A stretch of DNA of 64,000 bases, taken from Bradyrhizobium forestalis. Its GTDB lineage: Bacteria > Pseudomonadota > Alphaproteobacteria > Rhizobiales > Xanthobacteraceae. Below the pieces are notes generated by a model. That model was not told where the DNA came from. It did not search any database and saw only the letters and a list, made by a program, of their open reading frames with translations. Made by a program: the position numbers and the translations under genes. Within the stretch, counting starts at the first letter, position 1. Each line of letters opens with the position of its first letter. Where the stretch lies: contig NZ_PGVG01000005.1 of assembly GCF_002795245.1 (NCBI RefSeq), positions 62,001 through 126,000 of the forward strand, written 5' to 3'. This document shows, in pieces, positions 51,225 to 64,000 of this stretch.

Positions 51225-53888
51225 CTACCAGGCGTAGCGCAGGCTCGCGGTACCGGAATAAGTGGTGCTGTGGGCCGAAAACTCGCCGTCGAACTTGGCC
51301 GACAGGGCAACACCGTTCGAAAACTTCAGCTCGGCGCCGGCGGATGCGAGCGCGGCGTTTTTCGCCGGCGTCGCGCCGTTGACGATGAAGTTCGCGCCGG
51401 GCAGCGCCTGGAAGGCGGCGACGAGCGTCGGATCGCTCACCCAATCATGGGCCCAGGCCGCGCGACCGCGCAACGTCAGGACCGCATTCGGCGAGACCAG
51501 GGTCGTCCGATCGAAGCGCGCACCGAGCTCGCTTCGTGTATCGGAGGCCGTGCGTCCCTGATAGGTCAGGCCGAAACCACTGCTCGCCAGATCAGTCTCG
51601 ATATAAGTCGGCGTGCGAAATGCCTGCGCCTGCGACGCGGCGTAGGGCGTGAAGCCGCCGAGCGGCGTGGCGAAGCGATAGCCACCCTCGATGCGGCCGC
51701 CGACGGTTTGAGCGTTGAATTTCGCGGTGAGCTGGTTGTTGAACGGCGCGAGGCGGTCTGTCGACATCCAGTGGTTGGCCACAGCGAGCGAGGCGGCGAC
51801 ATAGGCCGGGCCCGTACGCACCGCGGCGTAGACACCAACCTGCATTGCATCGCTCTTGCCGCCGCCGATCGCCTGCGCGAGGTCCCATCTGGTGCCGCCG
51901 CCGGAGAGCGCAAAGCCAACGATCGCGTCGCGGCTGAAATGATAGTCGGCGCCGGCCGCGACGCCGCCGGCGCGCGCGCTGAGGTCGTGGCTGCCGATCA
52001 CGACGGGGTCGCCGCTGGTGCGGTTGGTGCCGCCGAACGCCGCGCCCCAGGCCGTCCAGCGCTCCGCAAAGGCTGGCGCTTTCGCAGCCGGTGCGCCCAG
52101 GACCTTGTTGTAGGCGAGCGCAATATCATCCGGTAACGCGGCGCGCGCGGGGCCGAAGCCGAGCACGGTATCGCCTGTGGCGTTGCCCGCGCCTGCGCGT
52201 CCGCTGACGAATGGATCGAGCATAAGGCCAAGGAACTGGCCCGTGAACTGGAAAGCGCCCTGCTGGGCTCCTGTTGCGGCTTCCCCGGAAAGCTGGTCCA
52301 GACTGTAACGGAGCTGGGCGTCGCTCTGGCCTGCAAACGAGGCGAGGAAGGGCAGGTTGGGGCCGAATGCACTCAATGCGCCGGCCACGGCCTTCTGGTT
52401 CTGCGTCTGGGCGACGACGGGGAAGGCGCTGTTGTTGTAGTTGAGTGTCAGGAAGACCGAGAAGCCGTCATAGCTGAGGGCGGAGGTGAAGAACTGCGGA
52501 TAGTATCCGCCCAGGGTGACGCTTGCGAAGGAGCCGGTGACGCCGGTCGTCGTGCTGAGGATCGTATATTGCGTCGATGCGCCGTAGGCGCCGGCAAGCG
52601 TGGTAACGGCGACGGTGCCGCCGTTCAACGTCGCGGTCACGGCAAGAATCTTGTCGGATTGCCCGGCCGCGTTGACGGAGATCGCGTAGGTCGAACCGGT
52701 GTTGAATGCGGCGTTGCCGTAGGCCGTGAACGAACTGAAGCTGCCGGGTGCGACCCTGCCTCCCGACAGCACCGTGAGATCGCCGATGGCGCCGTTGCCG
52801 CCGAGGGTGCCGCCGCTGACCGTCGTCGCAATGTTGGGCATCGCGCCGTTGACGACGAGGCTGCCGCCCTGGACATTCATGGTCGCTATGTCCGTCGTCG
52901 AGCCCGTCAGCGTCCAGGTCGAGCTGCCGGTCTTTTGCAGTGCCTCGAATTCCCGGAACTGATTGGCTGCGCCGAAGGTGCTGAGGTCGAACGCACTGTT
53001 GGCTGTTCCGCCGAAGCGAAGCGTATCCGTTCCGTTGCCGCCCAGGACCCACCCCATGATGCTCGAGCCGGCGCGCAACTCGAAGACATCGCTGCCGTCC
53101 TTGAGATCGACGGCTCTGTTGGCGAAATTGCCGCTGATCGTTCCGGAGTTGATGATCGTGTCCTGGCTGACCGAGCCGAAAATCGCGTAATTCGAAGCAC
53201 TCGAAATCGTACCAGCGTTGCTGATGACGTTCCCGTCGCCCGCTCCGTTGAGGTTGACGGCGTTGTTATTGCTCGCCTGGACAACGCCGCCCGACAGAAT
53301 GTTCACCTGATTGTTGGCCGACGCGTTGACGATACCGAGTCCTATCGTGCCGGAAGAGAGATTCCCGACAGTACCTTGGATGACGATGATGTTGTTGCTC
53401 GAAACGTCCAAATCGACCGCGACCGAACCCTGGCTCGTCGTGCCAATGGTCGCCCCGGCCTCTACCGTCAACGTGTTGCTGCTGCCTCCGGAGAGGAGGA
53501 TGCCCGCATTGGCGGAGGTGATAGCTGCGTTGTTGCGGACATTGATCGCGCCATTTGATGCGGTGTCGAAGATGACGCCAGGGAAGGCAGCGCCGTCCAG
53601 CGATGTCGAGATGCCATCGCCGATATTGACCGTAACGCCGCTGACTGCCGAGCTCGTCTGAACGGTGGTGTTCCCTGCACCGGTACAGGTGATGGAATCG
53701 CCCGACTGGAGTCCGAGCTGCGTACCGCTTCCGGTGATCACGCACGCCGCCTCTGCCGGCGCGGCGAACCACGGCAGCGCGCCGCCTATGGCGAGCGCGC
53801 CGATGGCGGTGCTCAGGAGAAATGCGTGCCGCCGATGCGCCTTCGCGCGACGGATCTCCGGCCGGGCAAGCAAACCATTCCAAAGCAC
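51225..53888 (-). CDS. Autotransporter (type Va secretion) outer-membrane protein
   Basis: An 887-residue protein. A long signal region (about residues 1-48, with HRRHAFLLSTAIGALAIGGA and ending AEAA) is followed by a low-complexity Ala/Gly/Asn/Thr-rich passenger with beta-helix-like repeats. This includes a passenger-associated repeat near residues 330-380 (GSLVVNGAMPNIATTVSGG). The C-terminal 280 residues form the beta-barrel, ending SLRYAW with the terminal aromatic residue needed for Bam insertion. No protease or esterase catalytic motif was seen, so adhesion is plausible. The GTG start at 53886-53888 is 7 bases after GAGGAG; an upstream TTG is too close to that site. Confidence 0.85.
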   Translation of the reverse strand: MLWNGLLARPEIRRAKAHRRHAFLLSTAIGALAIGGALPWFAAPAEAACVITGSGTQLGLQSGDSITCTGAGNTTVQTSSAVSGVTVNIGDGISTSLDGAAFPGVIFDTASNGAINVRNNAAITSANAGILLSGGSSNTLTVEAGATIGTTSQGSVAVDLDVSSNNIIVIQGTVGNLSSGTIGLGIVNASANNQVNILSGGVVQASNNNAVNLNGAGDGNVISNAGTISSASNYAIFGSVSQDTIINSGTISGNFANRAVDLKDGSDVFELRAGSSIMGWVLGGNGTDTLRFGGTANSAFDLSTFGAANQFREFEALQKTGSSTWTLTGSTTDIATMNVQGGSLVVNGAMPNIATTVSGGTLGGNGAIGDLTVLSGGRVAPGSFSSFTAYGNAAFNTGSTYAISVNAAGQSDKILAVTATLNGGTVAVTTLAGAYGASTQYTILSTTTGVTGSFASVTLGGYYPQFFTSALSYDGFSVFLTLNYNNSAFPVVAQTQNQKAVAGALSAFGPNLPFLASFAGQSDAQLRYSLDQLSGEAATGAQQGAFQFTGQFLGLMLDPFVSGRAGAGNATGDTVLGFGPARAALPDDIALAYNKVLGAPAAKAPAFAERWTAWGAAFGGTNRTSGDPVVIGSHDLSARAGGVAAGADYHFSRDAIVGFALSGGGTRWDLAQAIGGGKSDAMQVGVYAAVRTGPAYVAASLAVANHWMSTDRLAPFNNQLTAKFNAQTVGGRIEGGYRFATPLGGFTPYAASQAQAFRTPTYIETDLASSGFGLTYQGRTASDTRSELGARFDRTTLVSPNAVLTLRGRAAWAHDWVSDPTLVAAFQALPGANFIVNGATPAKNAALASAGAELKFSNGVALSAKFDGEFSAHSTTYSGTASLRYAW

Positions 53889-54130
53889 CTGCAAACTCCT
53901 CTGATGGCACGGTCCGAGCGGATTCGGGCCGCAACGCTAGCCGGGTGCTACGCTTAGCGGGGGAGGTCCCGGCCATCGTGGACCGGCGCGCAAGGTGGTG
54001 TGGCGAAATGCGAAAGGCGCAGCTTTTTTGGGAGCAATGTGGCTGCGGCGTCACAGAATTGCGCCGTTTCGCTCCCCCGGGGCCGATGTCCGCAATGGGC
54101 TGGCGCGGGTCGAGATGACGCGGACCGCTG

Positions 54131-55444
54131 TCAGCCTCGCGCCGCGACGGCCTCGCGCGGCCGTGCCGCAACGACGACGACGTCCGATCGTCCGCCGTCG
54201 ACCTGAACCCGGTTGCGTCCCTTTTCCTTGGCGCGGTAGCAGGCCGCATCCGCGCGCCGCATCGCATCCTCGAGCGTGGTGGTGCGGTCGGCGATGCAGG
54301 CGACGCCGATGCTGGCGGTCACCGCGAAGCAGCGATCGTCCCAGGCGAAGCTGAACAGTTCGAGCGATCGTCGCAGTCGTTCGGCGATGTCGACGGCGTT
54401 TGACGGCGAGCACTGCGGCAGGATCAGGCCGAACTCGTCGCCGCCGAGCCGGGCCACCAGATCATATGACTGCCTGTGGTGCTGCAACAGGCGCGCGACC
54501 TGGCAGAGCAAGCGGTCGCCCGCGAGATGGCCGCAGCTGTCGTTGACGTTCTTGAACTGGTCGAGGTCGAGCAGGATCAGGGTGAGCGGACCTGCCGCGG
54601 CATTGTCCAGCTCACCTTGCAGGCGCGCCTCGAAGGCGCGGCGATTGGCAAGGCCGGTCAGCCAATCGTGCGATGCCTGCCAGGCGAGGCGCTCCTTCTC
54701 GGCATGCAAGGCGTCTTCGAACGCCTGCCGCTGCAGCACCAATCGGCGCGTGTGCCAGATCAGGAGCAGGATCAGCGTTGCGGCCGTGACGATGTTGATG
54801 AACGTCAGCGTCAGCTTGATGGCACGGGAGCCTTCACCAAGGACGGTGGAGAACCGGTTGGCATGAACAGTGAACTGCGTGTTGAGCTCCGAGAGCCGCG
54901 ACGACAGGAATTGCAGGCGGTCATCGTCCTGAATGGGGCCGTTCTCCAACTCGGACCGGATGACCTCGCCGAAGATGCTCAGCTCAAGCAGCATGGGATC
55001 GGTGGCGGCCCACTCGCGGATCGCGTCCTGAAGGAAGCTGACGCGGTTGAAGTAGCGAAACAGCCAGATCAGTCCCGGTACGTCATCGGGATGGTTGCCG
55101 CCTTGCAGGAAGCCGATGCGGGCAGCCTCGACGTCGACCGGATCGCGTTCGAGCGCCCAGCGCGCGAACTCGTCGCCGATGGGAACGGCGAGCGCAGCTC
55201 GATATTGCGCGAACTGGCTCGGCTCGCCCGAATGCAGATAGCGATTGAGGGAATAGACGGCGTTCTTCTGCGAGCGTGACCACAATGCTTCGCCGGCGAC
55301 ATAGGCGCGGACCGAGGACATCACCTCGAGGCTGAATCCCGCGACCGCGGCCTGGAGCACAACGACCATCACGAAAGGCGAGACGAGCTTGATGACGTGA
55401 AGGAAACCATGCCCCTTCGTCGACGTCGCTGTTCTGCGAGACAC
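54131..55444 (-). CDS. Membrane diguanylate cyclase (GGDEF)
   Basis: A 437-residue protein with a transmembrane helix at about residues 17-40, a periplasmic helical sensor to about 220, a second helix at about 225-247, and a GGDEF domain at about 265-425. The active-site motif GGDEF is intact (residues 334-338; ARLGGDEFGLILP), so it should make cyclic di-GMP. The RxxD inhibitory site is changed to QSYD, hinting at loss of product inhibition. The GTG at 55442-55444 was chosen as start; an open frame extends to 55654 through non-coding-like sequence. It is monocistronic. Confidence 0.85.
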   Translation of the reverse strand: MSRRTATSTKGHGFLHVIKLVSPFVMVVVLQAAVAGFSLEVMSSVRAYVAGEALWSRSQKNAVYSLNRYLHSGEPSQFAQYRAALAVPIGDEFARWALERDPVDVEAARIGFLQGGNHPDDVPGLIWLFRYFNRVSFLQDAIREWAATDPMLLELSIFGEVIRSELENGPIQDDDRLQFLSSRLSELNTQFTVHANRFSTVLGEGSRAIKLTLTFINIVTAATLILLLIWHTRRLVLQRQAFEDALHAEKERLAWQASHDWLTGLANRRAFEARLQGELDNAAAGPLTLILLDLDQFKNVNDSCGHLAGDRLLCQVARLLQHHRQSYDLVARLGGDEFGLILPQCSPSNAVDIAERLRRSLELFSFAWDDRCFAVTASIGVACIADRTTTLEDAMRRADAACYRAKEKGRNRVQVDGGRSDVVVVAARPREAVAARG

Positions 55445-55679
55445 CCTGCGTTCCCCAAATCGATCAACGATCCCAGCGGAGCGTTGCGCCTGCAACGCAA
55501 AGTAGAGGACAACGTTGCTTAACTCGACCTGAAAAACGCGGGCGACTGCGCCGCAGGGTGAAGGCGTCGTGAAGTGGATTTGCGCAGATCGCCTCAAATG
55601 CCGGTCGATCGGAACCGGCGCGGCATCGGCAGGGCGATCGCATATGGTCTGCACGATGCTGCTGCATCGGCACTGGGCT

Positions 55680-55825
55680 CCCTCCCCCGCTTGCGGGGGA
55701 GGGTTGGGGAGAGGGTGTCTCCGCGTTGGGGTTGTTGAGAATTTGCCGAGGATGTCCCTGCGTGGCGAGAGCCCTCACCCGCCGCGCTCTGCGAGCGCGT
55801 CGGCCTCTCCCGCAAGCGGGAGAGG
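55680..55825. repeat. Pair of GC-rich palindromic repeats
   Basis: A perfect 24-base palindrome (55680-55703, CCCTCCCCCGC/GCGGGGGAGGG) and a second one (55804-55825, CCTCTCCCGC/GCGGGAGAGG) bracket about 100 bases. The inner flanks GAGGGTG and CACCC are also complementary. The unit lies in a 500-base gene-free gap (55445-55945) and looks like a mobile intergenic repeat; the rest of the gap shows nothing else. Confidence 0.65.
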
Positions 55826-55945
55826 CGGAGCAAGCCCGCGGACAGTCCCCGTGAAAGCATATGCGATAGCCTGCGGGTATCGGCCAACCAATGCCTCGCC
55901 TTCATCGTGCGCAGTTTACTCGATCGAGAGAAATCTGGTCAGCTG

Positions 55946-57250
55946 CTACACCAGCACCGGCTTGCGCACGCGACCGGCGTCGCCGAACACGCGCAGGTAA
56001 CGCTCGATTTCCGAGGGCAAGCCGGTCGCCTTCTCCGGATTGTCGGAGAGCTTGACGGCAGGTTGGCCGTCGACCGACGAGACCTTGCAGACCAGCGAGA
56101 TCGGATCGAGCTCGAACGAGCCGTCCGGCGTGCAGCCGACGAAGTCGTTGGTGAGGTTGGTGCCCCAGCCGAAGGAGAGCCGCACGCGCCCGGCGAAGTG
56201 ATGATAGGTCTCCTCGATCGAGCCGACGTCCATCGCGTCGGAAAAGACGAGCAGCTTGTCCTTGGGGTTGCGGCCCTTCTTCTGCCACCACGCGACGATC
56301 TCCTCGCCGGCCTGGATCGGCGGCGCGCTGTCGGGGCGGAAGCCGGTCCAGTCGGCGACCCATTCCGGCGCATCGCGCAGGAAGGCCTTGGTGCCGAAGG
56401 CGTCGGGCAGCGCGATCAGCAGGTTGCCGCCATAGGTCTGGCGCCACTGATCCAGAATGCGGTAAGGCGCCCAGCGCAATTCCTCGTCGTCCCTGGCGAG
56501 CGCGGCCGCGACCATCGGCAGCTCATGCGCATTGGTGCCGATGGCTTCGAGATCGTTGTCCATCGCGAGCAGCACGTTGGAGGTGCCGATGAAGGACGAG
56601 CCGAGGCCTTCCTTCACCGCCTCCACACACCAGCGCTGCCACAGGAAGCCGTGGCGGCGGCGGGTGCCGAAGTCGGACAGCCGCAAATTCTCCAGCTTGC
56701 GCAGCCGTTCCACCTTGGTCCACAGCTTGGCCTTGGCGCGGGCGTAGAGCACGTCGAGCTCGAAGCGGCCGCGGCCCTTCGTCGCCGCGCGCGAGCGCAG
56801 CTCGTTGAGGATCGCAAGCGCCGGGATCTCCCACATCGTGGTGTGGGTCCAGGGACCGTGAAAATGCAGCTCGTATTGGCCTTCGACCTTGCGGAGCTCG
56901 TATTCGGGCAGGCGGAATTCGGGCAGCCAGCGGATGAAGTCCGCCGAGAACATGTGGGTCTTGCCGTAGAACGTATTACCGGCCAGCCAGATCAGCTCTT
57001 TCTTGCTGAAGCGGATGGTGCGGGCGTGGTCGAGCTGGGCGCGCAGCTCGCCCTCGTCGATGATCTCGGCGAGCCGCACATGGCGCGAGCGGTTGATGAC
57101 CGAGAAGGTCACCCGCTGACTCGGGTAATCCTCCCGAATCATCTGCAACATCAATAGCTTGTAGAAGTCGGTATCAAGCAGGCTGCGGATGATGGGATCC
57201 AGCCGCCAGCTGTGATTGTAGGTCCGGCTCGCAATGTCGGTCACTGTCAT
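55946..57250 (-). CDS. pncB: Nicotinate phosphoribosyltransferase PncB
   Basis: A 434-residue enzyme of the type I NAPRTase family: [16 protein letters not shown] at the N-terminus, [26 protein letters not shown]-like TNAHELPM, and the phosphate-binding [14 protein letters not shown] and [10 protein letters not shown] segments. It converts nicotinate and PRPP to nicotinate mononucleotide in the NAD salvage route. It is monocistronic, preceded by a tandem repeat, and follows the LysR gene on the same strand. Nothing unusual in the catalytic motifs. Confidence 0.94.
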   Translation of the reverse strand: MTVTDIASRTYNHSWRLDPIIRSLLDTDFYKLLMLQMIREDYPSQRVTFSVINRSRHVRLAEIIDEGELRAQLDHARTIRFSKKELIWLAGNTFYGKTHMFSADFIRWLPEFRLPEYELRKVEGQYELHFHGPWTHTTMWEIPALAILNELRSRAATKGRGRFELDVLYARAKAKLWTKVERLRKLENLRLSDFGTRRRHGFLWQRWCVEAVKEGLGSSFIGTSNVLLAMDNDLEAIGTNAHELPMVAAALARDDEELRWAPYRILDQWRQTYGGNLLIALPDAFGTKAFLRDAPEWVADWTGFRPDSAPPIQAGEEIVAWWQKKGRNPKDKLLVFSDAMDVGSIEETYHHFAGRVRLSFGWGTNLTNDFVGCTPDGSFELDPISLVCKVSSVDGQPAVKLSDNPEKATGLPSEIERYLRVFGDAGRVRKPVLV

Positions 57251-57326
57251 GAAGGGATTTTAGCGCGGCTCCCCCTACGCAACCAGTGGGTTTGGGAAGG
57301 GCAGTCTTGCGGAGCGCGGCATCGAA

Positions 57327-57354
57327 TATCAGGACTTGATATCAGGACCTGATA

Positions 57355-57365
<11 letters not shown>
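57327..57365. repeat. Three 13-base tandem repeats at the end of the LysR gene
   Basis: The unit TATCAGGACTTGA is repeated three times head to tail (57327-57339, 57340-57352, 57353-57365; the second has one base change and the third ends in G). The last copy covers the stop codon of the minus-strand LysR gene. The 13-base length is not a multiple of three. Confidence 0.85.
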
Positions 57366-59169
<1,804 letters not shown>

Positions 59170-59173
59170 GACC

Positions 59174-59800
59174 ATGCCGCAGCCGCTCAACTATCTCAAG
59201 GAAACCGCCTCGCAGACGGCCGGGCCTTACGTCCATATCGGCTTGATCCCGGCGATGGCCGGCTTCGACATCTTCGAGAAGAATTTTTCGAACGTGCTGG
59301 TGACGCCGAACACCAAGGGCGAACGCATCACGCTGGAAGGCAAGGTGCTCGACGGCACCGGGACGCCGCTGCGCGACGTGCTGCTGGAGATCTGGCAGGC
59401 CAATGCGAACGGTCGCTACAACCATCCCGCGGATCGCTCGGCCGGTGCGCTGGAGGAAGAGTTTCGCGGCTGGGGCCGCGCCGGCTCCGACTTCGACAGC
59501 AGCCTCGTCACTTTCGAGACCATCAAGCCCGGCGCGATCACCGACAAGACGGGGCGCAAATGCGCACCCCACATCAATGTCTGGATCGTCGCGCGCGGCA
59601 TCAATATCGGCCTCAACACGCGGCTCTATTTCTCGGATGAAGAGGCCGCCAACGCCGCCGATCCCGTGCTCAACCTGATCGAGCAGCCGGCCCGGCGCGC
59701 GACGCTGATCGCAAAGCGCACCGAGCGCGCCGGCAAGATCGTGTACTCCTTCACGATCAATTTGCAGGGGCCGGAGGAGACGGTGTTCTTCGACGTGTGA
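59174..59800 (+). CDS. pcaG: Protocatechuate 3,4-dioxygenase alpha subunit
   Basis: A 208-residue non-metal subunit, paralogous to PcaH: TASQTAGPYVHIGLIP at the N-terminus, LEIWQANANGRYNHP, RGWGRAGSDFDSS, and the INVWIVARGINIGLNTRLYF strand pair. It shapes the substrate pocket at the alpha-beta interface. The ATG lies 4 bases after the pcaH stop, so the subunits are co-translated. Confidence 0.94.
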   Translation: MPQPLNYLKETASQTAGPYVHIGLIPAMAGFDIFEKNFSNVLVTPNTKGERITLEGKVLDGTGTPLRDVLLEIWQANANGRYNHPADRSAGALEEEFRGWGRAGSDFDSSLVTFETIKPGAITDKTGRKCAPHINVWIVARGINIGLNTRLYFSDEEAANAADPVLNLIEQPARRATLIAKRTERAGKIVYSFTINLQGPEETVFFDV

Positions 59801-59824
59801 ATATCCGGCGGTCGTCGCGCAGGG

Positions 59825-60436
59825 TCACTCGACCCGGTCGTCGCGTTTGATCGTTCCGCGCGTGAGGAATTGCGGTGGTTGCCGCATCTCGCGCGATGCC
59901 GGGCGCTCGACCGGATCGCGCCCGGCCTTTTGTCTCAGTTCTGCCAGATCGATGAAGACATCCGCCTGCCGGCGCAGGTCGTCGGCGACCATGGGCGGCT
60001 GAGTGGAGAGTGTGGAGACGACCGTCACGCGGACACCGCGGCGTTGCAAGGCCTCCACCAGCGAACGGAAATCCCCATCGCCTGAGAACAACACGATCTG
60101 ATCGACATGCTGGGCGAGCTCCATCGCGCTTACGGCGAGGTCGACATCCATGCTGCCCTTCACCTTGCGGCGGCCGGTGGTGGCGTCGATGAACTCCTTG
60201 GTGAGCTTGGTGACGACGGTGTATCCGTTGTAGTCGAGCCAATCGATCAGCGGACGGATCGACGAATATTCCTGATCCTCGATGACGGTCGTATAGTAGA
60301 AGGCCCGGAGCAGCGTACCTCGGCTCTGAAATTCACTGAGCAGGCGCCGGTAGTCGATGTCGAAGCCGAGCGCCTTGGCGGTCGCATAGAGATTGGATCC
60401 GTCGATAAAGAGCGCGATCTTCCCAAACGAAGACAT
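59825..60436 (-). CDS. NYN-domain (LabA/DUF88) putative ribonuclease
   Basis: A 203-residue protein with a PIN-like NYN fold. Acidic residues of a metal site are Asp12 (LFIDGSNLY), Asp97/Asp99 (KGSMDVDLA) and Asp120/Asp122 (LFSGDGDFR). LabA/DUF88 members are predicted RNases and are widespread in rhizobia. The ATG at 60434-60436 is preferred over a TTG at 60445. It is convergent with pcaG, apparently unrelated to aromatic catabolism. Confidence 0.85.
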   Translation of the reverse strand: MSSFGKIALFIDGSNLYATAKALGFDIDYRRLLSEFQSRGTLLRAFYYTTVIEDQEYSSIRPLIDWLDYNGYTVVTKLTKEFIDATTGRRKVKGSMDVDLAVSAMELAQHVDQIVLFSGDGDFRSLVEALQRRGVRVTVVSTLSTQPPMVADDLRRQADVFIDLAELRQKAGRDPVERPASREMRQPPQFLTRGTIKRDDRVE

Positions 60437-60786
60437 TATGCACAAATCCCCGGTTCAACACGAAAGCCGACGATCCAGCCGAAATGGCGCGGTGTGTCGG
60501 CCGGAAAATAACTGAAGGCGCCCGATAGCTTGCTGAAAAGGCGGCGCAGACGACCGGACAGGGGTGGCCGCCTTGCGCCGAGGTTAGGGAGGTTCCATGC
60601 CACCGGCGCCAGGGCGCCGAATGCAGTCACACTAAGGCGTGCGCAGCCTCTGCTCAATTGTACGGAGGTAAAGGGCCCCTATCCAAAGGATGGGACGCCA
60701 TATACGAAGGTAAGTGGCAAGGGGAGCCATCGCGGTTCGCAGCGTCGGCGTCGACCACATGTGGCCCGGGTCTTTCGTCCGATGCG
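60437..60786. other. Intergenic region between pobR-type gene and NYN gene
   Basis: About 350 bases with no supported gene. On the minus strand a 73-codon TTG-initiated frame (60436-60657) ends in a TAATG overlap with the NYN start and has middling GC3; it could be a leader gene but has no ribosome site or recognised family. No clear promoter or terminator was seen. Confidence 0.35.
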
Positions 60787-62915
<2,129 letters not shown>

Positions 62916-62989
62916 AGCGATGGTTCACTGCGCGCTCTTCTTCCTTCTCCCACAAGGGGAGAGGGGAAGACCGCTCGCAGTTGAGACCG

Positions 62990-64000
62990 CTACTTTCCTT
63001 CCAGCGTATTGACCGGCGTCCAATCCGACGACGGTGGATTTGCCGCAAGCGCTCGGGCACGCTTGGCAAACAGCGCCGACGCCGGATCGCTCTCCGCCGT
63101 CCGTCCGAATGCATCGGCCGCCTTGGCAAATTCTCTTGCCCGCCAGCACGCCAGTCCCTCCGCATACGCGGCCGCCACCTTCGCCTGCGCGGCAGCCTCC
63201 GCGCCCATCTCCGCCAGCGGCTCGAACACCCTGATCGCCTCGCCGCGCCCCTGCACCCTGATCGAGTCGAGCTCGCGCCAGGCGAAAGTGCCACCCGTCT
63301 GCGCGACCGTCGCTTCCGATGCCATGATCGCGGTGCCGTAATATTTGTTGGCGCCTTCGAGCCGCGAGGCGACGTTCACGGTATCGCTCATCACGGTGTA
63401 GTTGAAGCGGCGCCGCGAGCCGATATTGCCGACCACGGCTTCGCCGCTGTTGAGTCCGATGCGATGCGACAAGCCATGACCGGCGAAGGCGGGATGGCCG
63501 GCATTGAGCTCGGCCAGCTTCTCGTGGCACTTCAGCGCGGCACGCACAGCATTGCGCGCGTGTGCAGGATCGTCGGCCGGCGCGCCGAACATGGCGACGA
63601 TGGAATCGCCGATATATTTGTCGACGTAACCGCCATGGCCTTCGATGATGTCGGTCATGGCGGAGAGATATTCGTTCATCAGCGTGACCAGCTCGCCCGG
63701 CGTCATCGTCTCTGCGATCGAGGAGAAGCCGCTGAGGTCGGAGAAGAACATGGTGACGTTGCGCATCTCGCCGCCGAGCGCCGGCATCTTGCCGGAGGCG
63801 ACCATGGTCTCGATCACCTCGGGCGCGAGATAGAGCGCAAAGCTCTTGCGCAGGAAACGCTCGTCGCGATCGGCCAGCACGAAGCGATAGCCGATCATCA
63901 TGGCGAGCGCGGCGAGGCTTGCGAGCGCGGGCTCGGTCAGCGGCAGCGCCAGCGCATGCACGAACGCGCCGACGGCGACGGCTGCGTAAACGGCGGTGAG
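62990..64000 (-). CDS. Class III adenylate/guanylate cyclase, 5' part outside window
   Basis: The frame is open to the window edge (337 codons visible including the stop). The visible N-terminal part is hydrophobic, with transmembrane helices, consistent with a CHASE2-type cyclase. The catalytic domain follows: metal Asp residues in MFFSDLSGF and KYIGDSIVAMF, then FNYTVMSDTVNVASRLEG. A TPR-like tail (EGLACWRAREFAKAADAF) ends it. It is convergent with pobA. Translation from 63961 is possible, but the upstream residues continue the helix pattern. Confidence 0.85.
   Translation of the reverse strand, partial: LTAVYAAVAVGAFVHALALPLTEPALASLAALAMMIGYRFVLADRDERFLRKSFALYLAPEVIETMVASGKMPALGGEMRNVTMFFSDLSGFSSIAETMTPGELVTLMNEYLSAMTDIIEGHGGYVDKYIGDSIVAMFGAPADDPAHARNAVRAALKCHEKLAELNAGHPAFAGHGLSHRIGLNSGEAVVGNIGSRRRFNYTVMSDTVNVASRLEGANKYYGTAIMASEATVAQTGGTFAWRELDSIRVQGRGEAIRVFEPLAEMGAEAAAQAKVAAAYAEGLACWRAREFAKAADAFGRTAESDPASALFAKRARALAANPPSSDWTPVNTLEGK

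Overview
The window looks like chromosomal DNA of a Bradyrhizobium-type alphaproteobacterium (order Hyphomicrobiales). The evidence is the high GC content with strong GC3 bias, the abundance of class III nucleotide cyclases, the genus-type small exported proteins, short dispersed palindromic repeats of the kind I associate with Bradyrhizobium, and catabolic genes for protocatechuate, 4-hydroxybenzoate and formate. No rRNA, prophage or CRISPR array was seen. One tRNA (CAT anticodon) and one decayed IS3-type fragment are present.

Layout. 0-12 kb: the end of a polysaccharide flippase, an exported L,D-transpeptidase, a methyltransferase, a complete bufferin (copper-binding RiPP) operon bufABCD on the minus strand behind a SigF-like ECF promoter, two nucleotide cyclases, HutD/Ves, a rhodanese and a three-gene small-protein cluster. 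12-19 kb: a third cyclase with a WGR-like N-terminus, an XRE regulator, an IS remnant, a Popeye-like membrane cNMP-binding protein, several short genes and two LuxR-type regulators. 19-25 kb: a tRNA flanked by repeats, then four orphan solute-binding proteins (TctC, TAXI, LivK-like, TupA-like) and a HTH-PBP regulator.

24-42.5 kb is a formate / molybdenum-tungsten cofactor island. It holds the tungstate-type binding protein, three different MoeA paralogues, MobA, FdhD, MobB, a TusA-like sulfur carrier, a sigma54-dependent two-component system, an OFA-family (oxalate/formate) transporter and a two-subunit NAD-dependent formate dehydrogenase. The dehydrogenase has the architecture of the tungsten enzyme FDH1 of Methylorubrum. 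A near-consensus sigma54 promoter with two upstream palindromes precedes the transporter. A weaker sigma54-like site precedes the dehydrogenase.

42.6-51 kb: YbaK, a GntR regulator divergent from tcuAB (tricarballylate-type oxidation), an LplT-PlsC-acyl-ACP synthetase fusion, and a TetR gene divergent from an 88-residue protein with two identical operators between them. 51-64 kb: an autotransporter, a diguanylate cyclase, pncB, then an aromatic module (LysR, pcaHG, NYN protein, AraC/PobR, pobA) that converts 4-hydroxybenzoate to protocatechuate and opens its ring. The window ends inside a fourth nucleotide cyclase.
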